From: Nakamurella lactea DSM 19367 | GTDB taxonomy: Bacteria; Actinomycetota; Actinomycetes; Mycobacteriales; Nakamurellaceae | DNA length: 64,000 nt | Direction: 5' to 3' | NCBI RefSeq assembly: GCF_000426645.1 | Contig: NZ_AUFT01000007.1 | Coordinates: 62,001 to 126,000 of the forward strand | Shown here: positions 43,401-51,192 of the stretch, in pieces | How the letters are laid out: every line of letters begins with the position of its first letter | Numbering within the stretch: the stretch's first letter is position 1 | Notes under the pieces: model-generated | Seen by the model: only the letters and a program-made list of their open reading frames with translations | What the model was told of the DNA's origin: nothing | Databases searched by the model: none | Position numbers and translations under genes: made by a program

Positions 43401-43897
43401 GTGGCGTCCTTGCCGGCCAGCACCACCAGTTGCTGGTTGCGTGCCTGTCCGGCCACCAGCACGTATCCGTCGGCCGCCAGGGTCTGCGGGCCGCCGACCT
43501 GAAGATCACGCAGAGCCGGTGCAGTGGCGCGGTTCTCGTCAGGCCCGCCGACGACGAAGACCGGCACCCCGTGCGGGACCGGCCTGCTGTCGTCGACGCT
43601 GCTGACGTTCGTCACGCCGGCTTCGGCCAGGATCGCCCGGACGGCGGTCACCGCGGCCGGGTCGCTGCCGGCTCCGGTGATCAGCACCGCCCGGTCGCCG
43701 AGCGTGATCCGGCCGTTGCGGGCCGTCATCGACTGTGGCTTCGGATAGACCGCCGGGAGTTCCCGCCCGTGCGCGGCCGGCGACGGCGCGGACTCGGGCG
43801 CTTGTGCGGCGGCGCTGCCGGCCGCGGCCGACTGTGTGGTCGTCACCCCGGCGACGAGTGCCAAACAGCTGACGAAGGCCACCAATGAACGGCGCAT
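40442..43897 (-). CDS. Secreted GH84 beta-N-acetylglucosaminidase (hyaluronidase family) with carbohydrate-binding domains
   Basis: A 1151-residue exported glycosidase. A Sec signal (SLVAFVSCLALVAGVTTTQSAA) is followed by a GH20-type N-domain at about 45-195. The GH84 barrel begins RGTIEGFYGYPWSDAQRL, and the catalytic pair is D314-D315 in VPLDDISYTNW. A helical region follows, then two F5/8-type discoidin domains (around MVDGNDATFFWSS and AIDGNNGTRWSSN) and an alpha-galactosidase-associated NEW3-like region. GH84 enzymes remove beta-linked GlcNAc by substrate-assisted catalysis from hyaluronan, glycoproteins or chitin fragments. It probably works outside the cell and binds glycans through the C-terminal domains. 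Confidence 0.9.
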   Translation of the reverse strand: MRRSLVAFVSCLALVAGVTTTQSAAAGSAAAQAPESAPSPAAHGRELPAVYPKPQSMTARNGRITLGDRAVLITGAGSDPAAVTAVRAILAEAGVTNVSSVDDSRPVPHGVPVFVVGGPDENRATAPALRDLQVGGPQTLAADGYVLVAGQARNQQLVVLAGKDATGTFYAAQTLRQLVTKDHGNAGIPGVQVRDWPSLALRGTIEGFYGYPWSDAQRLRQLDFYGTHKMNTYVYSPKDDPYLRAQWRDPYPADQLAALKTLVDRARANHVEFTYALSPGLSVCYSSAADEQALVAKFQTLWDIGVRTFAVPLDDISYTNWNCDADRAKWGTGGAAAGHAQAYLLNQVQQSFIATHDGAQRLEMVPTEYYTVSNSPYISAIKADLDPSIIVEWTGVGVVPAAITKSQAQAANTVFGHDILIWDNYPVNDYTTSRLLLGPYVGRDPGLPVFGITANPMIQAEASKLALFGVADYTWNDTGYDADAAWQAGITELAGGDPATREALAAFADLEYYSILDTRQAPVLADRTAQFWTAWNAGDARALASLDRYLAVIQGARQTLTDRMDNPSFVTDAAPWLAATELWGSSARAALRMLADQRAGDGAAALTDRAAATAAMAQAKTVTYHGLGGDAAVQVGDGVLDRFINDALTANDRWLGTAGERVTAGSSMATYQSYLPSNMVDGNDATFFWSSAAPNPGDTVQVDLGAVKDISAVKLLMSKSGSVDDYIHDGVLEYSADGTTWTPIGSYSDQAEISADLPAGTAARYVRMRATAAQTNWVVVREFQVVGPDTSVGTVSGTPSAATGSSLHAAADGDPDTAYSAASAPADGDALLLTLSNARPLDAVVVAGTGQADVQVQLDGQWHTIGALAASGYTELTARSAGSDSATAIRLLWTPGSAAPKIAEIVPWYADVAAAEIGVSPAVAETTVATPTELTTTITATRITDQRGRWQLIAPKGVKVKPATRSITVHRGDQLTLPATVSSSTVGEYPVTAGFTPHSGAPVSAAAVLRVHPKVSDTNIALAANGGVATASSTEDDLPQFTPDHAIDGNNGTRWSSNHADGEWLQVKFAAPARLGKVVLRWESAFGKDFTLQTSADGVQWTTAATVSGGLGGVQTLWIEAGDVSYLRMQGVARGTAYGYSLYELQAYPIA

Positions 43898-44033
43898 GCG
43901 GTTCTCCCGAGGGTTCGGACAACGGTGTCAGCTCATGCCACCACCACCGGGACCCGGCGTCAATAGCTCAAGATTGTCCGGATATCGGCAAAAGTGAACA
44001 GGAAGAAGCAGGTCAAGGGCAATGCTTGTGAAA

Positions 44034-44061
44034 TGGCGCCAGTGGCGCCACAATGGCGCCA
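44034..44061. promoter_or_regulatory. Triple TGGCGCCA operator of the VapBC-like operon
   Basis: TGGCGCCA occurs three times, at 44034-44041, 44043-44050 and 44054-44061. The last copy overlaps the A of the antitoxin ATG. Each is a perfect 8-base palindrome, with starts 9 and 11 bases apart. Ribbon-helix-helix antitoxins bind such phased palindromes to repress their own operon. No separate ribosome-binding site is visible, so the message may be leaderless or start inside this block. Confidence 0.65.
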
Positions 44062-44291
44062 TGACGAGCGTACAGATCAAGGATGTGCCGGAACAGACCC
44101 ACGCGATCCTGCGACAGCGGGCGGCCGCCGCGCATCAATCGTTGCAGGAGTACTTACGGGCGCGGCTGATCGAAGAAGCGAGTCGACCGACACTCGAGGA
44201 GATCCTCGAGCGGGCCGGTGGCCGCCGCGGCGGGGTCGCTCCGTTCGCGGACACCGTCGCTGCTGTCCGGGACGACCGTGCTCGTCGTTGA
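44061..44291 (+). CDS. VapB/FitA-like antitoxin
   Basis: A 76-residue antitoxin. The N-terminus MTSVQIKDVPEQTHAILRQR is the ribbon-helix-helix signature of the FitA-like VapB group, and it should bind the triple palindrome upstream. The C-terminal part (RPTLEEILERAGGRR onward) would wrap the toxin and place Arg residues in its active site. The ATG at 44061 gives the family-standard N-terminus; an ATG at 44022 with AAGGG upstream would add 13 residues. The stop overlaps the toxin start by 14 bases. Confidence 0.85.
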   Translation: MTSVQIKDVPEQTHAILRQRAAAAHQSLQEYLRARLIEEASRPTLEEILERAGGRRGGVAPFADTVAAVRDDRARR

Positions 44292-44718
44292 TGCCAGTGT
44301 GCTGGTCACCGCTCTTGCTGACGACGGAGCGGACGGACTGCTCGCCCGCCGCAGGCTGAGAGGCGAGGTCCTCGCGGCGCCGCAGCTGATCGACGTGGAG
44401 GTCGCATCGGTGCTCCGCAGGCTGAACAGGTCCGGGACACTCACTGATGCCAGGAGCGCGGATGCGCTCGCCGACCTGAGTGACCTGCCGCTTCGTCGGG
44501 CCGAGCATCCGGCGCTGCTGCGCCGCTGCTGGCAGCTGCGGCACAACCTCACTGTCTACGACGCCGTCTATGTGGCGTTGGCCGAGCTGCACGATGCGAT
44601 CCTGCTGACTGCCGACCGGCGGCTCGCAACCTTGCCCGGACCGCAATGCCGGTTTGAGCTGCTCGAATCCGAGAACCCGGATTCCGGGAATCAGCAGGAG
44701 CTGGCCGGGAGCCGTTGA
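44278..44718 (+). CDS. VapC-like PIN-domain ribonuclease toxin
   Basis: A 146-residue PIN-domain toxin. The acidic site is complete: D5 in LVVDASVLV, E41 in DVEVASVL, D95 in YDAVYVAL and D113 in TADRRLA. VapC enzymes are Mg-dependent endoribonucleases that cut specific RNAs, often tRNA or rRNA loops, when the antitoxin is degraded. GTG at 44278 starts the gene inside the antitoxin frame, so expression is translationally coupled. The last ~20 residues are polar and variable. It converges on an SDR gene with a 10-base gap. Confidence 0.87.
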   Translation: MLVVDASVLVTALADDGADGLLARRRLRGEVLAAPQLIDVEVASVLRRLNRSGTLTDARSADALADLSDLPLRRAEHPALLRRCWQLRHNLTVYDAVYVALAELHDAILLTADRRLATLPGPQCRFELLESENPDSGNQQELAGSR

Positions 44719-44728
44719 CGGCCGGCGG

Positions 44729-45556
44729 TCAGTCGCTCGGCAGCGCCACCGGGACGGTGGCGATCAGGCCGCCGTCGACCGGGATCGAGGCGCCGGTGAC
44801 GAACGACGCCCGGTCCGAGGCCAGGAAGACGATCACCTCGGCCACCTCCTGCGGCCGGGCCACCCGGCCCAGCGGATGGCTGGTACCCCAGCTGTCGATC
44901 AGGGCTTGGGCACCGGCATCGGTGCCGTCGGAGAACCGGCGGGCGGAGGCGCGCAACATCGGGGTGTCGACGGACCCGGGACAGACGGCGTTGGCCCGGA
45001 TGCCGTTGGCCGCCTCGTCGACGGCGATCGAGCGAGCCAGCGCGTTCAGTGCGCCCTTGCTGGCGGTGTAGGCGGCGACGTCGGTCTGGGTGACGAAGGC
45101 CTGCACCGACGAGACCACAACGATGCTGCCGCCGCCCCGGGCGCGCAGGTGCGGCACCGCGTGTTTGACGGCGTAGAAGCAGCCCCGCAGGTTGATCGAG
45201 AGCACCTCGTCCCATTCGCCGGAGGTGGTGTCCGCCGCGCTGCCGTAGCGCTGCACGCCGGCCGCCGTCACCAGGATGTCCAGGGCGCCGAAACGCGTTG
45301 CGGTGCCATCGATCAGGGCGGCAACGGCGTCCTCGTCGGTGACGTCCGCGACCTGGGCGTCAACCCGGTCGGCGGCGTCGGCGAGCTCGGCCGACACCCG
45401 GTCCGCCTCGGCCAGATCGACGCAGCCGACCGTCGCGGAAGCGCCTCTGGCCAGCAGTAGCTCGACGGCTGCCCGGCCGATCCCGCTGCCGCCGCCGGTG
45501 ACGACGGCAACCTTGCCCGCCAGTTCCTGATCCACTCGTGCCTCGCTGCTGGTCAC
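44729..45556 (-). CDS. SDR-family oxidoreductase
   Basis: A 275-residue classical short-chain dehydrogenase. The cofactor motif is VTGGGSGIGRA, the structural AAG appears as VTAAGVQRYG, the catalytic Ser is in VVVSSVQAF, and YTASK supplies Tyr and Lys. D47-like acidic residues after strand 2 (GCVDLAEAD) favour NAD. The substrate is unknown. Its neighbour across the divergent gap is mannonate dehydratase, so hexuronate or sugar-alcohol oxidation (fructuronate/mannonate type) is a plausible guess. GTG start with GGAGAGG upstream. Confidence 0.85.
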   Translation of the reverse strand: MTSSEARVDQELAGKVAVVTGGGSGIGRAAVELLLARGASATVGCVDLAEADRVSAELADAADRVDAQVADVTDEDAVAALIDGTATRFGALDILVTAAGVQRYGSAADTTSGEWDEVLSINLRGCFYAVKHAVPHLRARGGGSIVVVSSVQAFVTQTDVAAYTASKGALNALARSIAVDEAANGIRANAVCPGSVDTPMLRASARRFSDGTDAGAQALIDSWGTSHPLGRVARPQEVAEVIVFLASDRASFVTGASIPVDGGLIATVPVALPSD

Positions 45557-45737
45557 CGTCTCGCCTCTCCAGGTTGGGTCAACTTCCGGCAGTCTTTCAC
45601 CCGGACATTCCCACCGGGACCCTCAACCCTTGACCCTCAACCCGGGACCCGGCGGAATCGCGCCGGCGGCCATACTGACACGGTCGACATCTCGGCACCC
45701 GACCTGCATCTGCACCCGATCCGATGGATGGAGAACC

Positions 45738-46784
45738 ATGGCGATCCGGCTGTCCCTCGGCCATGTCGACGAGTACGACGACGATGTGGCGATCTTCGCC
45801 CATCAGCTCGGTCTGGCCAGCGTGCAGTTGCACAATCCGAGCAACCTGCCGCTCACCGATGGGGTCTGGTCGGTGCCCGACCTGCAGGCCATCGTCGACC
45901 GCTGCACGGCCGACGGGCTGCGCATCGAAGGGTTGGAAAACGTTCCGGCGTCGGCATTCTGGAAGATCCAGCGCGGCGTTCCCGGTCGCGACGAGCAGAT
46001 CGAGAACTATCAGGCGACGATCCGGAACATGGCCGCCGTCGGGCTCGACCTGCTCGGCTACAACTTCCTGGTGACCTACGTCTGGCGTACCCGGATGCGG
46101 GCCGCCGGCCGCGGCGGCGCCGTGGCCACCGCGTTCGACCTGGCCGAGGTGCCCGTGCGCGGCAACGAACTGGCCACCTACAAACTCACTCCGGACCAGC
46201 CGCTCACCGAGCCGATCAGCGCCGATCAGCTCTGGGACAACTACCAGTACTTCCTGGACGCGGTGCTGCCGGTCGCCGAGCAGGTCGGCGTCCGGCTGGC
46301 GCTGCATCCGGACGACCCGCCGGTCGACGAACCGCTCGGCGGCGCGGCCCGCATCTTCACCTCACCGGCGGCCATCGCGGAGGGCTACCGGCGGGCCGGC
46401 GACAGTCCGGCCTGGGGGCTGAACTTCTGCATCGGCACCGTTTCCGAGATGGGCGGCCAGGCCGCGGTCGAAGAGGTCATCGACCTGCTCGCGCCGGCCG
46501 GTCGGATCTTCTACTGTCACTTCCGCGATGTGCTCGGCACCGTGCCGGCCTTCACCGAGACCTTCCTGGGCGGCGGCAACCTGGATCCGGCCGCCGTGGT
46601 CCGCCGGCTGCACGAACGCGGTTTCGACGGCTTCCTGATCGACGACCACGTACCGGCGATGATCGGCGACGTCGACACCTGGGGGGACACGTCGTCCCGG
46701 GCCTACATCAGCCGCGGCCGCGCCCATGCCATCGGCTACCTGCAGGGCGTGCTGAACGGTCTCGGACTCGACGGCAAGGCCTGA
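45738..46784 (+). CDS. uxuA: Mannonate dehydratase (UxuA-like)
   Basis: A 348-residue TIM-barrel enzyme of the UxuA family. It dehydrates D-mannonate to 2-keto-3-deoxygluconate in hexuronate breakdown. Recognisable blocks are GLRIEGLENVPAS, IRNMAAVGLDLLGYNF, VRLALHPDDPPV (metal-binding His), LNFCIGTVSEMG and the metal-site YCHFRDVLGT. The C-terminal DDHVPAMIGD and RGRAHAIGYLQGVL also match. It is shorter than the E. coli enzyme, as usual in Actinobacteria and Bacteroidetes. The divergent SDR could be the companion oxidoreductase. A strong hairpin follows the stop. Confidence 0.85.
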   Translation: MAIRLSLGHVDEYDDDVAIFAHQLGLASVQLHNPSNLPLTDGVWSVPDLQAIVDRCTADGLRIEGLENVPASAFWKIQRGVPGRDEQIENYQATIRNMAAVGLDLLGYNFLVTYVWRTRMRAAGRGGAVATAFDLAEVPVRGNELATYKLTPDQPLTEPISADQLWDNYQYFLDAVLPVAEQVGVRLALHPDDPPVDEPLGGAARIFTSPAAIAEGYRRAGDSPAWGLNFCIGTVSEMGGQAAVEEVIDLLAPAGRIFYCHFRDVLGTVPAFTETFLGGGNLDPAAVVRRLHERGFDGFLIDDHVPAMIGDVDTWGDTSSRAYISRGRAHAIGYLQGVLNGLGLDGKA

Positions 46785-46785
46785 A

Positions 46786-46852
46786 AACCCGTCGCCAGTA
46801 GGCCGTTTCCCGGGCCGATCGGCCGCCGGATCAGGCCGACTGGCGACGGGTT
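46786..46852 (+). terminator. Long-stem hairpin terminator after mannonate dehydratase
   Basis: The 19-base arm at 46786-46804 pairs with 46834-46852 at 18 of 19 positions, around a 29-base loop that itself contains GGGCCGATCGGCC. It begins immediately after the uxuA-like stop. The stem is unusually long for a terminator, and there is no T-run. It occupies the start of the 345-base gap before the fucosidase gene. Confidence 0.7.
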
Positions 46853-46969
46853 CTTCGGAACCTACGGGTTCGCCCCACCGTCCGGTAACCCGCTGTGGTG
46901 GATTCCGCGCGACCGGAGGCGTCGTTCGTAACATCGGATGAATTTGCCGTCAGATTGGCGGCTCGGTGT

Positions 46970-46997
46970 TGACATTGTCGCTGGTGCTGGCTACACC
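46970..46997 (+). promoter_or_regulatory. Predicted promoter of the fucosidase gene
   Basis: A consensus -35 box TTGACA (46970-46975) is followed, 16 bases later, by TACACC (46992-46997) as a weak -10 box. It reads toward the fucosidase gene and would leave a leader of about 125 bases. The -35 match is perfect and the -10 match is fair. The surrounding bases are less GC-rich than average. Confidence 0.5.
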
Positions 46998-47067
46998 TCA
47001 CTACGGACATCCGATCAATTCTGCCGGCCCGCCTGACTCTCGCACCGTGACCAACCCGCCCGACAGA

Positions 47068-47100
47068 GTCCGACCGGAGAGTCCGACCGGACAGTCCGAT
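47068..47100. repeat. 13-base tandem repeat in the fucosidase leader
   Basis: GTCCGACCGGA occurs at 47068-47078 and 47081-47091, and a third partial copy GTCCGAT starts at 47094, giving a 13-base period. It lies between the predicted promoter and the start codon. It could be a regulator site or form a leader structure. No known motif is recognised. Confidence 0.45.
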
Positions 47101-47129
47101 GTCCACCGATCTCAACGAGGAGTGTTGGT

Positions 47130-49490
47130 ATGGCAGAGATTTCACGCCGACGGGTGTTGGGGCTGGCCGGCGGTGCTGCCCTGGTGGCCACCGTGGCTCC
47201 GGCCGGGATTGCGCGTGCCGCAGGCATCGCCGGTCCCGGGTCGCAGCCGGCGGCACCCGCCCTGACTTCCGACGTCTATCTGCCCCCGCCGGATCCGACG
47301 CCGGTGGACCTGGCAGCGCTGTTCAACAACGACGCGGTGTCCGGTGCCAATGCACCCGACGGCAACTTCGACGGATCCGGCTACACCTACCCGGCCGAAG
47401 AATTGGCCACCGGCACCGTGCTGGTCGGCGACCTGCCGTTCCGGTTGCCGGGCTCTTGGCCGGCCGGGACTCCGAACAACCTGATTCCCACCGGGCAGCA
47501 GATTCCGTTGCCGGCCGGCCGGTACCTCTCCGTTGAGCTGCTGGTCTCCGCCGGATACGGACCGGCGTCGGCCGAGGTAACGGTCCACTACCAGGACGGC
47601 AGTACCGCCACCGTCGGGCTGACGGCACCCAACTGGTACTCGGCCGCCGGGCCGATCGTCTGCAGTTTCCGCTACGGCCCCGACGGCGCGGTCGACCACA
47701 GTCCGGTGTCGATCGGGGTGGCTTCGCTGGCGTTGGACCCTGGCAAGGATGCGGTGGCGCTGTCGTTGCCCGATCAGGGCCAGCCGGCGGCAGGGACAGC
47801 AAGTCTGCACATCTGGGCGCTGACCGTGCAACCGGCCGCGGTCGGCAGATCGCTGCTGCTGCGCGATGTCCGATCGACGACCAACAGCCTGGTGGACGGC
47901 GGTCCGCAGTCGGTCGAGGCGACGGTGGTGAACGCCGGCACGGTGTGGCTGCTGCCCGCGGACAATCTTCAGGTGAGCGTGCGGGCGCCGGGCGCCCGTA
48001 CCGTCAGCCCCGCCCGGGTGCGCCGACTCGGTCCCGGCGAGCAACTGCGGGTGCGGATCGGCATCGAAGACGGTGATGCCGACGGCACACCGTCGGCCGG
48101 TTCGGCGCTGGTGACGTCCGGAAACCGGTCGGTGGCCGACGCGCCGGCGACCTTCGACCTGGGGGTCCCCGGCTATCACCCGACGGCGGAATCCATCGGC
48201 ACACATCAAGCGCCGTACTGGTTCTGCGACGCGAAGTTCGGCATCTTCATCCACTGGGGCGTGTATTCCGTACCGGGCTGGGCGCCGGTCGGTCAGCAAT
48301 ACGCCGAATGGTACTGGGCGCAACTGGACGATCCGAACAATCCGACCTACGCCCATCACCGGGACACCTATGGCGCGGACTTCAACTACGACGACTTCAT
48401 TCCGATGTTCACCGCAGAGAAGTGGAACCCGCGTTCCTGGGTCGAGCTGATCGCGGCCTCCGGTGCCGAGTACTACGTGCTCACCTCCAAACACCATGAG
48501 GGCTTTGCCCTGTGGGACTCCAAGGTGTCCGATCGCAACGCCGTGAAGATGGGCCCGAAGCGCGACATCATCGGCGACCTGTTCGCCGCGTCCCGTCGCT
48601 ACACCCCGAAGCTGCGTAACGGGCTGTACTTCTCACTGCCGGAGTGGTTCAACCCGGACAACCCGTGGCTCGGCCATGCGCCGCGCAACCCCTACACCCA
48701 GAAGTCTGTGCCGTACACCGGATATCAGGCCGGGAAGGACTTCGTCAAGGACTACCAGACGCCGCAGCTGATCGAACTGATCGACGGGTACGACCCGGAC
48801 GTCATTTGGTACGACATCGGCGGAGTCAACGACAGCCTCGCGGTCTTGGCGGAGTACTTCAACCGGGCGATGAACCGTCCGCGACCCAAGAGCGTCACCT
48901 TCAACGACCGCGGCGGGATCGGTCAGCACGACTTCACCACCCCGGAGTACGCGACCTATCCGAACACCGTCGTTGCGAAGTGGGAAGCCAGCCGCGGCCT
49001 CGATCCGCGTTCCTACGGCATCAACCGGGAAACCCCGGACGATGCGTACATGACCGCCGAGGAGGTGGTGCACACCCTGGTCGACACCACCAGCAAGAAC
49101 GGCAACTTCCTGCTGGACATCGGACCGAACTTCGACGGCACCATCCCGGCGATCATGCAGCAACGGCTCCGGGAGACCGGCGCCTGGATGGGGGTGAACT
49201 CCGAATCCATCTACGGCACCACCTACTGGTCACGGATGGCCGAACTCGGCAGCCTGCGGTTCACCGTCAAGCAGAACGAGGCGTTCTACATCACCTCGCT
49301 GGAGGATCCGGGCGAGACGCTCACCGTCAGCGCGCCGGTGCCGATCCGGCCGAACGACCGGGTCACCATGCTCGGCCATGGCCGGCCGCTGGACTGGACG
49401 GTGCAGGGCGGCAGCCTGCGGATCACGGTGCCGGCGGCCGCCCGTCGGGCCGGCAAGTACGCCTGGGTGTTCCGGATCAGCACCCGGTGA
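47130..49490 (+). CDS. Tat-exported GH29 alpha-L-fucosidase
   Basis: A 786-residue secreted glycosidase. The Tat signal has the twin-arginine SRRRVLGLAGGAALVATVAP and an ARA-A cleavage site. Residues 45-330 are beta-rich accessory domains (SVELLVSAGYGPASAEVTV onward). The GH29 catalytic barrel begins near 350 with PYWFCDAKFGIFIHWGVYS, then KHHEGFALWDS, and the nucleophile is D562 in DVIWYDIGGV. GH29 enzymes release alpha-L-fucose by a retaining mechanism from plant, fungal or animal glycans. The acid/base residue was not assigned. GAGGAG precedes the ATG. Tat export implies folding before secretion. Confidence 0.9.
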   Translation: MAEISRRRVLGLAGGAALVATVAPAGIARAAGIAGPGSQPAAPALTSDVYLPPPDPTPVDLAALFNNDAVSGANAPDGNFDGSGYTYPAEELATGTVLVGDLPFRLPGSWPAGTPNNLIPTGQQIPLPAGRYLSVELLVSAGYGPASAEVTVHYQDGSTATVGLTAPNWYSAAGPIVCSFRYGPDGAVDHSPVSIGVASLALDPGKDAVALSLPDQGQPAAGTASLHIWALTVQPAAVGRSLLLRDVRSTTNSLVDGGPQSVEATVVNAGTVWLLPADNLQVSVRAPGARTVSPARVRRLGPGEQLRVRIGIEDGDADGTPSAGSALVTSGNRSVADAPATFDLGVPGYHPTAESIGTHQAPYWFCDAKFGIFIHWGVYSVPGWAPVGQQYAEWYWAQLDDPNNPTYAHHRDTYGADFNYDDFIPMFTAEKWNPRSWVELIAASGAEYYVLTSKHHEGFALWDSKVSDRNAVKMGPKRDIIGDLFAASRRYTPKLRNGLYFSLPEWFNPDNPWLGHAPRNPYTQKSVPYTGYQAGKDFVKDYQTPQLIELIDGYDPDVIWYDIGGVNDSLAVLAEYFNRAMNRPRPKSVTFNDRGGIGQHDFTTPEYATYPNTVVAKWEASRGLDPRSYGINRETPDDAYMTAEEVVHTLVDTTSKNGNFLLDIGPNFDGTIPAIMQQRLRETGAWMGVNSESIYGTTYWSRMAELGSLRFTVKQNEAFYITSLEDPGETLTVSAPVPIRPNDRVTMLGHGRPLDWTVQGGSLRITVPAAARRAGKYAWVFRISTR

Positions 49491-49560
49491 ACCGCCGGCC
49501 GGGCGAGCCATAGACTGCACAGCAGCGGCCGTCGACGGCTACTCCGGCGAAGGGAGCTCC

Positions 49561-51192
49561 ATGGTGGCTCCTTCCGGACCCGGCGAGGTGTACCTGGTTC
49601 CGCCGGAGCCGGACGACGACACCTTCGTCACCCCGTCGGCGCGGGTGCGTTCCCGCCTGCAGGACCGGCCGGGGATCGTTCGTCACAAGGGCCGCCACGC
49701 GCTGGCGATCACCACCACCACGCCGCACGAAGCGATGGTCGCCGACCTGATCTTCATCGGCGCCGCGCTGGATGCCGCCGGGATCGACTACCTGCTGGTG
49801 CGGGGCAACGACGAGCGCCCGGTGATCGCCGTCGGTTGGGCCGATCGTCGGCGGCTGCGGGACAGTCTGGTCGCCGCCTGTGCCGACCAGCCGTTCTACG
49901 CCAAGACCGTCGACATCAAGGGCGGGCCGGCCATCCTGGTGGCCGATGGCCGGCTGTCCAACGCGTCACAGGCGAGGATCTTCCGGCTGTTCCGGCCGCG
50001 GATCGAGCTGACCAGCGGTCTCGCCTACGGGGCGTCGACCGCGGTGCAGATCGAGTTGTGGGAGTTCGATGCCGACCGGATCACCCTGCCGATGGAGAAT
50101 TCGCTCACCCGGCGGGTGCTCTCGACGAACGAGGCCGTCCGCGGCAGCGTCGAACGATTCGGCCGGACCTGGCCGACCATCGAGAACATGTTCGCCGAAC
50201 ACTCCGCCGACATCCCGTTCGAGATCGATCTGATCTTCTCCTGGGTGGACGGCTCGTCGATCGAATGGCAGGCGCAACGGGCCAAACGTATGCAGGCATA
50301 CGTGGTCGGCGACGGCGACGACTCCGAAGCACGCTTCCGACAGATCGACGAGTTGAAGTACGCGCTGCGCTCGGTGCACCTGTACGCGCCGTGGGTCCGC
50401 CGGATCTTTGTGGCCACCGATTCCGACCGGCCGGCCTGGCTGGCCGACGACCCCAGGGTCACCTTCGTCCGTAGCGTCGAGTTCTTCGAGGATTCGTCCG
50501 TTCTGCCGACCCACAACTCCCAGGCGGTGGAGTCCCAGCTGCACCACATTCCCGGCCTGGCCGAACACTTTCTGTACTCGAACGACGACATGTTCTTCGG
50601 CCGTTCGGTCGGCCCGCAGATGTTCTTCTCGCCGGGTGGCATCAGCAAGTTCATCGAGTCCGACGTCCGGATCGGCATGGGGCGCAGCAACGAGGAGCGC
50701 AGCGGCTACGAGAATGCCGCCAGGGTGAACCGTCGGTTGCTGCATGAGAAGTTCGGTGTGGTGACGACCCGGCACCTCGCGCATGCGCCGACACCGTTGC
50801 GGCGCAGCGTGATGCAGCAACTGCAGCAGGAGTTCCCGGACGAGTTCGCGGCGACCGCGGCCAGCGCCTTCCGCGCCAGTGGGAACATCTCGGTGACGAA
50901 TTCGCTCTACCACTACTACGCGCTGATCACTGGCCGCGCGGTGGTTCAGCAATCGGCCAGGGTGGATTACCTCGACACGACTGTCGCCGCCGGGCTCAAC
51001 CGGATGGACGCGTTGCTGGCCAAGCGATCGATGGACTTCTTCTGTTTGAACGATGGCAGCAGGCCGGAGGTCGATCCGGTCGTCAGGGCGCAACGCGTCA
51101 CCGAATTCCTGCAGACCTACTTCCCGATCCCGGCTCCCTGGGAGATCGACTACCCGGGATCCGAGCCGCCGGCCGGCCTACCTGGCAGCTGA
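49561..51192 (+). CDS. Stealth-family sugar-phosphate transferase (capsule/exopolysaccharide type)
   Basis: A 543-residue protein of the Stealth group, which includes bacterial capsular polysaccharide phosphotransferases and the human GlcNAc-1-phosphotransferase. Conserved region 1 is [12 protein letters not shown] (221-233). Region 2 is [20 protein letters not shown] followed by TDSDRPAWL. Region 3 is [11 protein letters not shown] with D342-D343. Region 4 is near the C-terminus. The N-terminal 210 residues are an extra domain of unknown role. Stealth enzymes link sugars through phosphodiester bonds in surface polymers. ATG at 49561 follows GGGAG. It overlaps the convergent phosphodiesterase by 15 bases. 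Confidence 0.88.
   Translation: MVAPSGPGEVYLVPPEPDDDTFVTPSARVRSRLQDRPGIVRHKGRHALAITTTTPHEAMVADLIFIGAALDAAGIDYLLVRGNDERPVIAVGWADRRRLRDSLVAACADQPFYAKTVDIKGGPAILVADGRLSNASQARIFRLFRPRIELTSGLAYGASTAVQIELWEFDADRITLPMENSLTRRVLSTNEAVRGSVERFGRTWPTIENMFAEHSADIPFEIDLIFSWVDGSSIEWQAQRAKRMQAYVVGDGDDSEARFRQIDELKYALRSVHLYAPWVRRIFVATDSDRPAWLADDPRVTFVRSVEFFEDSSVLPTHNSQAVESQLHHIPGLAEHFLYSNDDMFFGRSVGPQMFFSPGGISKFIESDVRIGMGRSNEERSGYENAARVNRRLLHEKFGVVTTRHLAHAPTPLRRSVMQQLQQEFPDEFAATAASAFRASGNISVTNSLYHYYALITGRAVVQQSARVDYLDTTVAAGLNRMDALLAKRSMDFFCLNDGSRPEVDPVVRAQRVTEFLQTYFPIPAPWEIDYPGSEPPAGLPGS

Noticed and set aside
45619-45643. Direct repeat ACCCTCAACCC twice between the SDR and mannonate dehydratase genes
   Set aside because: Short, only two copies, not palindromic and not positioned on a recognisable promoter.
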